This document shows, one piece after another, positions 62,601-64,000 of a DNA stretch of 64,000 nt. Every line of letters starts with the position of its first letter. The stretch's first letter is position 1. The notes below the pieces were generated by a model that was not told where the DNA came from, ran no database searches, and was given only the letters and a program-made list of their open reading frames with translations. The stretch spans positions 622,501 to 686,500 of the forward strand of contig NC_090943.1 of assembly GCF_040807025.1 (NCBI RefSeq), in the 5' to 3' direction. Position numbers and translations under genes: made by a program. The stretch is from Struthio camelus (taxonomy: Eukaryota; Chordata; Aves; Struthioniformes; Struthionidae).

Positions 62601-64000
62601 GCCAGCCGGCGGCGGACACTCACCGGGGCAGGGCAGGCTGGTGCACAGCAGCTTCCCCTGGGTGCAGGTGCTGGGGAGGCAGAGCAAAGGGGTCAGCACA
62701 GGAGCAGGCAGCGCTCCTGCAGCGCAAGGACCCCCCTGCGCTCCTGCGGACCCTCTCCATCCCCATCCCTGTCCCCATCCCCATCCCCATCCCCGTCCCC
62801 ATCCCTGTCCCCATCCCCGTCCCTGTCCCCGTCCCCATCCCCATCCCTGTCCAATCCCTGTCCCCATCCCCATCCCCAACCCCGTCACTGTCCCTGTCCC
62901 CATTCCCGTCCCCGTCCCCGTCCCCATCCTTGTCCCCATCCCTGTCCCCATCCCTGTCCCCATCCCCGTCCCCATCCCCATCCCCCTTCCCCTCCCCGTC
63001 CCCATCCCCATCCCCGTCCCCGCTGACCAGTTGTTGCAGCCGTCCCCGCGGGCGACCGTCTCCCCGGGCAGGTAGCGCCGGCCGGCCAGCAGGTCCAGGC
63101 AGGGGCAGTGCTGAGGGGTCACGCACGTCGGCCCGCGCGGGTCCAGCACTCGGCCGGCGGGGCAGTAGCAGCCGGGCTCGCAGCGCCAGACGCAGTGCTG
63201 GGGGCGGCATATTGGGGACGGGATGTGACCTCTCCTCCCTCTGCAGAGGGACGAAGCTGGAGGCGCCGGGCGCAGGCACCCTGGGCGCCGGCGGGGGGGA
63301 CCCGCTCACCGCGATGTCGTCGCAGGAGCGGGGACAGGAGGGGCCGCAGCGGCTGTACGCAGAGCCCTCCACGGCGGCGCAGTCCAGGGCTGCGGGCACG
63401 GGAGAGCAGGCGTCAGGGCGCGCCGGAGGCGGCCGCAACACCCAGTGCCCGCTCGGCCCCGCGGTGGCTCACCCGGGCACTCCTGGGGGTTGCAGGCCTC
63501 CACCTGGACTGGGGCCCCCTCGCAGAAGTCGCCCTGGCCCTGGGGAGCGGGGCTGCTGCAGGCTCTGCTGCGGCTGCGCACGCCCTGCCCGCAGCTCCGG
63601 CTGCACCCGCTCCAGGGGCTCCAGGCACCCCAGCCGCCGGGCCCTGCGCCGGGCAAAGCACCCTCAGCCACCGCCGGGGCTGGCCCGGGGGCTGCCGCGG
63701 CCGGTGCATGCAGCCCCCTAGGTCCCCGCTGCCCCGCGCCCCCCGCCTCCTGCTCGTGCATGCACGGAGGCGATGCACGTGCCGGCGGCCGGGTCGGCCA
63801 CGTGCCCGTCCCCAGGACGGCCGGGTGCGGGCCGGCGGCACTCACGGGAGCAGGGCTCGAGGATGCAGGGCCGCTCGTCCGGCTGCGGCCCCGGGCAGGG
63901 CGGCCCGGCCTCCGGGCAGAAGCGGTACCGGCGCTGCAGGCCCAGCCCGCAGGAGACCGAGCAGTCGCTCCAGGGGGTCCAGGCGGACCAGCGCCCGCTT
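44116..64000 (-). CDS. SSPO: SCO-spondin, 3' part (44 exons, runs off the right edge)
   Basis: Secreted giant glycoprotein of the subcommissural organ and main component of Reissner's fibre in cerebrospinal fluid. Exon ends were read from GT/AG signals. In + coordinates: 44116-44132, 44294-44444, 44527-44657, 44742-44802, 44890-44984, 45071-45279, 45677-45841, 45982-46028, 46145-46290, 46478-46605, 46924-47103, 47203-47405, 47607-47747, 48122-48238, 48337-48498, 49066-49347, 49637-49683, 49765-49889, 50216-50339, 51119-51289, 51371-51550, 52043-52213, 52290-52336, 52472-52624, 52722-52962, 53587-53718, 53811-53978, 54077-54286, 55085-55252, 55356-55397, 56342-56562, 56981-57141, 59295-59461, 59552-59701, 60714-60937, 61028-61124, 61441-61773, 62001-62171, 62264-62467, 62624-62670, 63028-63197, 63310-63389, 63473-63643, 63846-64000+. 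Total about 6.57 kb, or 2,190 residues: about 19 TSP1 repeats interleaved with TIL and VWC-like modules, then a C-terminal cystine knot. No frame break was seen, so the gene looks functional. Confidence 0.95.
44742..44984 (-). other. SSPO: SSPO VWC module exons
   Basis: Two exons give the VWC pattern [13 protein letters not shown], then CPALSC and GGCCPVC. Confidence 0.85.
45071..45841 (-). other. SSPO: SSPO TSP1 and TIL exons
   Basis: 45,677-45,841 is a TSP1 repeat ([16 protein letters not shown]). 45,071-45,279 is a TIL module ([43 protein letters not shown]). Confidence 0.88.
45982..46605 (-). other. SSPO: SSPO TIL module split over two exons plus a 47-nt VWC-tail exon
   Basis: 46,478-46,605 and 46,145-46,290 together make one TIL ([35 protein letters not shown]) and run into a VWC-like start (CNTW). 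The 47-nt exon 45,982-46,028 continues it ([13 protein letters not shown]). Confidence 0.85.
46924..47405 (-). other. SSPO: SSPO two TSP1 exons
   Basis: 47,203-47,405 carries a VWC tail ([11 protein letters not shown]) and TSP1 [14 protein letters not shown]. 46,924-47,103 is TSP1 [14 protein letters not shown] with an acidic insertion (EEEGAEEEP). Confidence 0.88.
47607..48498 (-). other. SSPO: SSPO TSP1 and TIL exons
   Basis: 48,337-48,498 is TSP1 ([18 protein letters not shown]). 48,122-48,238 and 47,607-47,747 form a TIL ([24 protein letters not shown]). Confidence 0.88.
48615..49010. repeat. Minisatellite, about 40-bp unit, SSPO intron
   Basis: Tandem units containing 'cagccccctgccccatgcac' followed by a GGGGACGAGC-type block. 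They fill most of the intron between exons 48,337-48,498 and 49,066-49,347. Confidence 0.9.
49066..49889 (-). other. SSPO: SSPO long-loop TSP1, 47-nt VWC-tail exon and TIL end
   Basis: 49,066-49,347 is a TSP1 repeat with an unusually long loop between [10 protein letters not shown] and [10 protein letters not shown]. 49,637-49,683 (47 nt) is a VWC tail ([13 protein letters not shown]). 49,765-49,889 is a TIL end ([11 protein letters not shown]). Confidence 0.85.
50216..51550 (-). other. SSPO: SSPO two TSP1 exons and TIL start, next intron begins with GC
   Basis: 51,371-51,550 ([14 protein letters not shown]) and 51,119-51,289 ([20 protein letters not shown]) are TSP1. About 50,216-50,339 starts a TIL ([18 protein letters not shown]). 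The donor after CFCPQ reads GCAAGA, not GT. The acceptor-side end at 50,339 is one of two candidates. Confidence 0.82.
50430..50975. repeat. Minisatellite, 32-bp unit, SSPO intron
   Basis: About 15-18 tandem units built on GGGACACCCCAGGGAGCACA, varying by few substitutions, with interrupted units in the middle and near the end. Confidence 0.92.
51551..52042. other. SSPO intron, no tandem repeat seen
   Basis: 492-bp intron of mixed composition, less GC-rich at 51,830-51,920. Nothing recognisable. Confidence 0.5.
52043..52962 (-). other. SSPO: SSPO TIL end, VWC, split TSP1, 47-nt VWC tail and TSP1 exons
   Basis: 52,722-52,962 runs from a TIL end ([11 protein letters not shown]) through VWC ([13 protein letters not shown]) into TSP1 ([17 protein letters not shown]), which finishes in 52,472-52,624. 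52,290-52,336 is a 47-nt VWC tail. 52,043-52,213 is TSP1 ([15 protein letters not shown]). Confidence 0.85.
53125..53430. repeat. Minisatellite, about 30-bp unit, SSPO intron
   Basis: Tandem units around TTTGCAGTGCATGCACAGC. Each unit carries the palindrome TGCATGCA or a close variant. Confidence 0.88.
53587..55397 (-). other. SSPO: SSPO linker, three TSP1 exons and TIL start
   Basis: 55,356-55,397 is a 42-nt Pro/Gly-rich linker exon. 55,085-55,252 ([14 protein letters not shown]), 54,077-54,286 ([17 protein letters not shown]) and 53,811-53,978 ([17 protein letters not shown]) are TSP1. 53,587-53,718 is a TIL start ([28 protein letters not shown]). Confidence 0.87.
54330..55070. repeat. Minisatellite, about 35-40-bp unit, SSPO intron
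   Basis: Tandem units containing CAGCAGTGGGGCAG and GGTCCCAGACCCCCCC, filling the whole intron between exons 54,077-54,286 and 55,085-55,252. Confidence 0.9.
55445..56335. repeat. Minisatellite, 37-bp unit, SSPO intron
   Basis: About 24 units built on GGGATGGGCTCCGACCCC with variants, filling the intron right up to the exon at 56,342. Confidence 0.93.
56342..57141 (-). other. SSPO: SSPO TIL/VWC-like exon and VWC-tail+TSP1 exon
   Basis: 56,981-57,141 ends a TIL and begins a VWC ([16 protein letters not shown]). 56,342-56,562 carries a VWC tail (TCLHGRLSC) and TSP1 ([16 protein letters not shown]). Confidence 0.85.
56600..56965. repeat. Short-unit minisatellite, SSPO intron
   Basis: Interleaved 10- to 22-bp units of the type GTGCAGGGATGCAGCGTGGG. 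Confidence 0.85.
57185..59200. repeat. 2-kb low-complexity array, SSPO intron
   Basis: Degenerate short units of the form CCCACCCAGCACCC(A/G)CAGCC fill the whole 2.1-kb intron. Units drift towards CCCAAGCAGCACCCTCATC in the distal half, suggesting at least two expansion phases. Confidence 0.93.
59295..59701 (-). other. SSPO: SSPO TSP1 and TIL exons
   Basis: 59,552-59,701 is TSP1 ([17 protein letters not shown]). 59,295-59,461 is TIL ([30 protein letters not shown]). Confidence 0.88.
59875..60650. repeat. Minisatellite, about 45-50-bp degenerate unit, SSPO intron
   Basis: Built from GCACTGCACTGCCCAGCATT and GCACCACGCTGCAC-type blocks, filling most of the 1.0-kb intron. Confidence 0.9.
60714..61773 (-). 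other. SSPO: SSPO TIL exon with coding repeat, VWC exons and TSP1
   Basis: 61,441-61,773 encodes a TIL ([32 protein letters not shown]) followed by an in-frame [19 protein letters not shown] repeat. 61,028-61,124 is a VWC-like start (PCQNW). 60,714-60,937 is a VWC tail (CEAGQLRC) plus TSP1 ([14 protein letters not shown]). Confidence 0.87.
61441..61600 (-). repeat. SSPO: 60-bp coding minisatellite inside an SSPO exon
   Basis: Two full 60-bp units and a partial third, almost identical, in frame with the SSPO exon. Each adds 20 residues rich in Gly, Asp and Ser and free of Cys. The exon's donor lies immediately after the last unit. Confidence 0.92.
62001..62670 (-). other. SSPO: SSPO 47-nt VWC-tail exon and two TSP1 exons
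   Basis: 62,624-62,670 (47 nt, [14 protein letters not shown]). 62,264-62,467 is TSP1 ([14 protein letters not shown]). 62,001-62,171 is TSP1 ([16 protein letters not shown]). Confidence 0.88.
62755..63025. repeat. Hexamer-like array (CCCATC/CCCGTC/CCTGTC), SSPO intron
   Basis: About 270 bp of 6-bp units. The - strand (sense for SSPO) is GGGGAT/GGGGAC repeated, a strong potential G-quadruplex former. The array abuts the donor of the exon at 63,028. Confidence 0.93.
63028..64000 (-). other. SSPO: SSPO TSP1 exons and TIL/VWC exons, truncated at the window edge
   Basis: 63,846 to the edge is a partial TSP1 ([15 protein letters not shown]). 63,473-63,643 is TSP1 ([14 protein letters not shown]). 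63,310-63,389 and 63,028-63,197 form a TIL ([28 protein letters not shown]) leading into VWC (GCNNW). Confidence 0.87.

Overview
This is a 64 kb stretch of a vertebrate nuclear genome, most likely an archosaur (bird first, crocodilian second). The grounds are a CR1 retrotransposon ending in the sauropsid ATTCTGTG octamer tail, an SGNH-type CR1 ORF1, a worn MIR-like SINE, very GC-rich sequence with many CpG clusters, and short introns packed with minisatellites. All gene models below come from reading frames, splice sites and family motifs alone.

Left third (1-21 kb): mostly gene-poor sequence (CpG clusters, one MIR-like SINE, one weak keratin-like relic), then two tandem copies of a large stonustoxin-like gene on the + strand. 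The first copy (about 7.8-10.0 kb) is a pseudogene with stops, frameshifts, a lost fibronectin domain and a locally inverted segment. The second (13.467-20.275 kb) is intact in two coding exons separated by an intron that holds an internally deleted CR1. Its product, about 1,278 residues, joins an SNTX/MACPF-like N-terminus to two FN3 domains, a P-loop GTPase and a Cys/His-rich coiled-coil tail. It is the most unusual protein in the window.

Middle (21-41 kb): a KRAB zinc-finger neighbourhood. One intact + strand gene (exons 25,787-31,260; KRAB-A, KRAB-B-like, 10 C2H2 fingers) is surrounded by three decayed KRAB-A exons, at 23,368 (+), 34,053 (+) and 39,994 (-). All four KRAB-A exons span exactly 127 nt. 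A - strand finger array (37.1-38.6 kb) is broken by several frameshifts. An unassigned - strand reading frame lies in the large intron at 26.5-27.1 kb.

Right third (44.1-64 kb): the 3' part of SSPO (SCO-spondin), - strand, 44 exons readable, running off the right edge. It encodes roughly 2,190 C-terminal residues: about 19 TSP type-1 repeats interleaved with TIL and VWC-like modules, ending in a cystine knot. Nearly every larger intron, and the region just past the poly(A) signal, carries a different GC-rich tandem repeat, and one exon carries an in-frame 60-bp coding repeat. SCO-spondin is secreted into cerebrospinal fluid. The zinc-finger gene is a predicted nuclear regulator. The SNTX-GTPase protein is predicted intracellular and of unknown role. 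Nothing suggests the three work in one pathway; they are simply neighbours.
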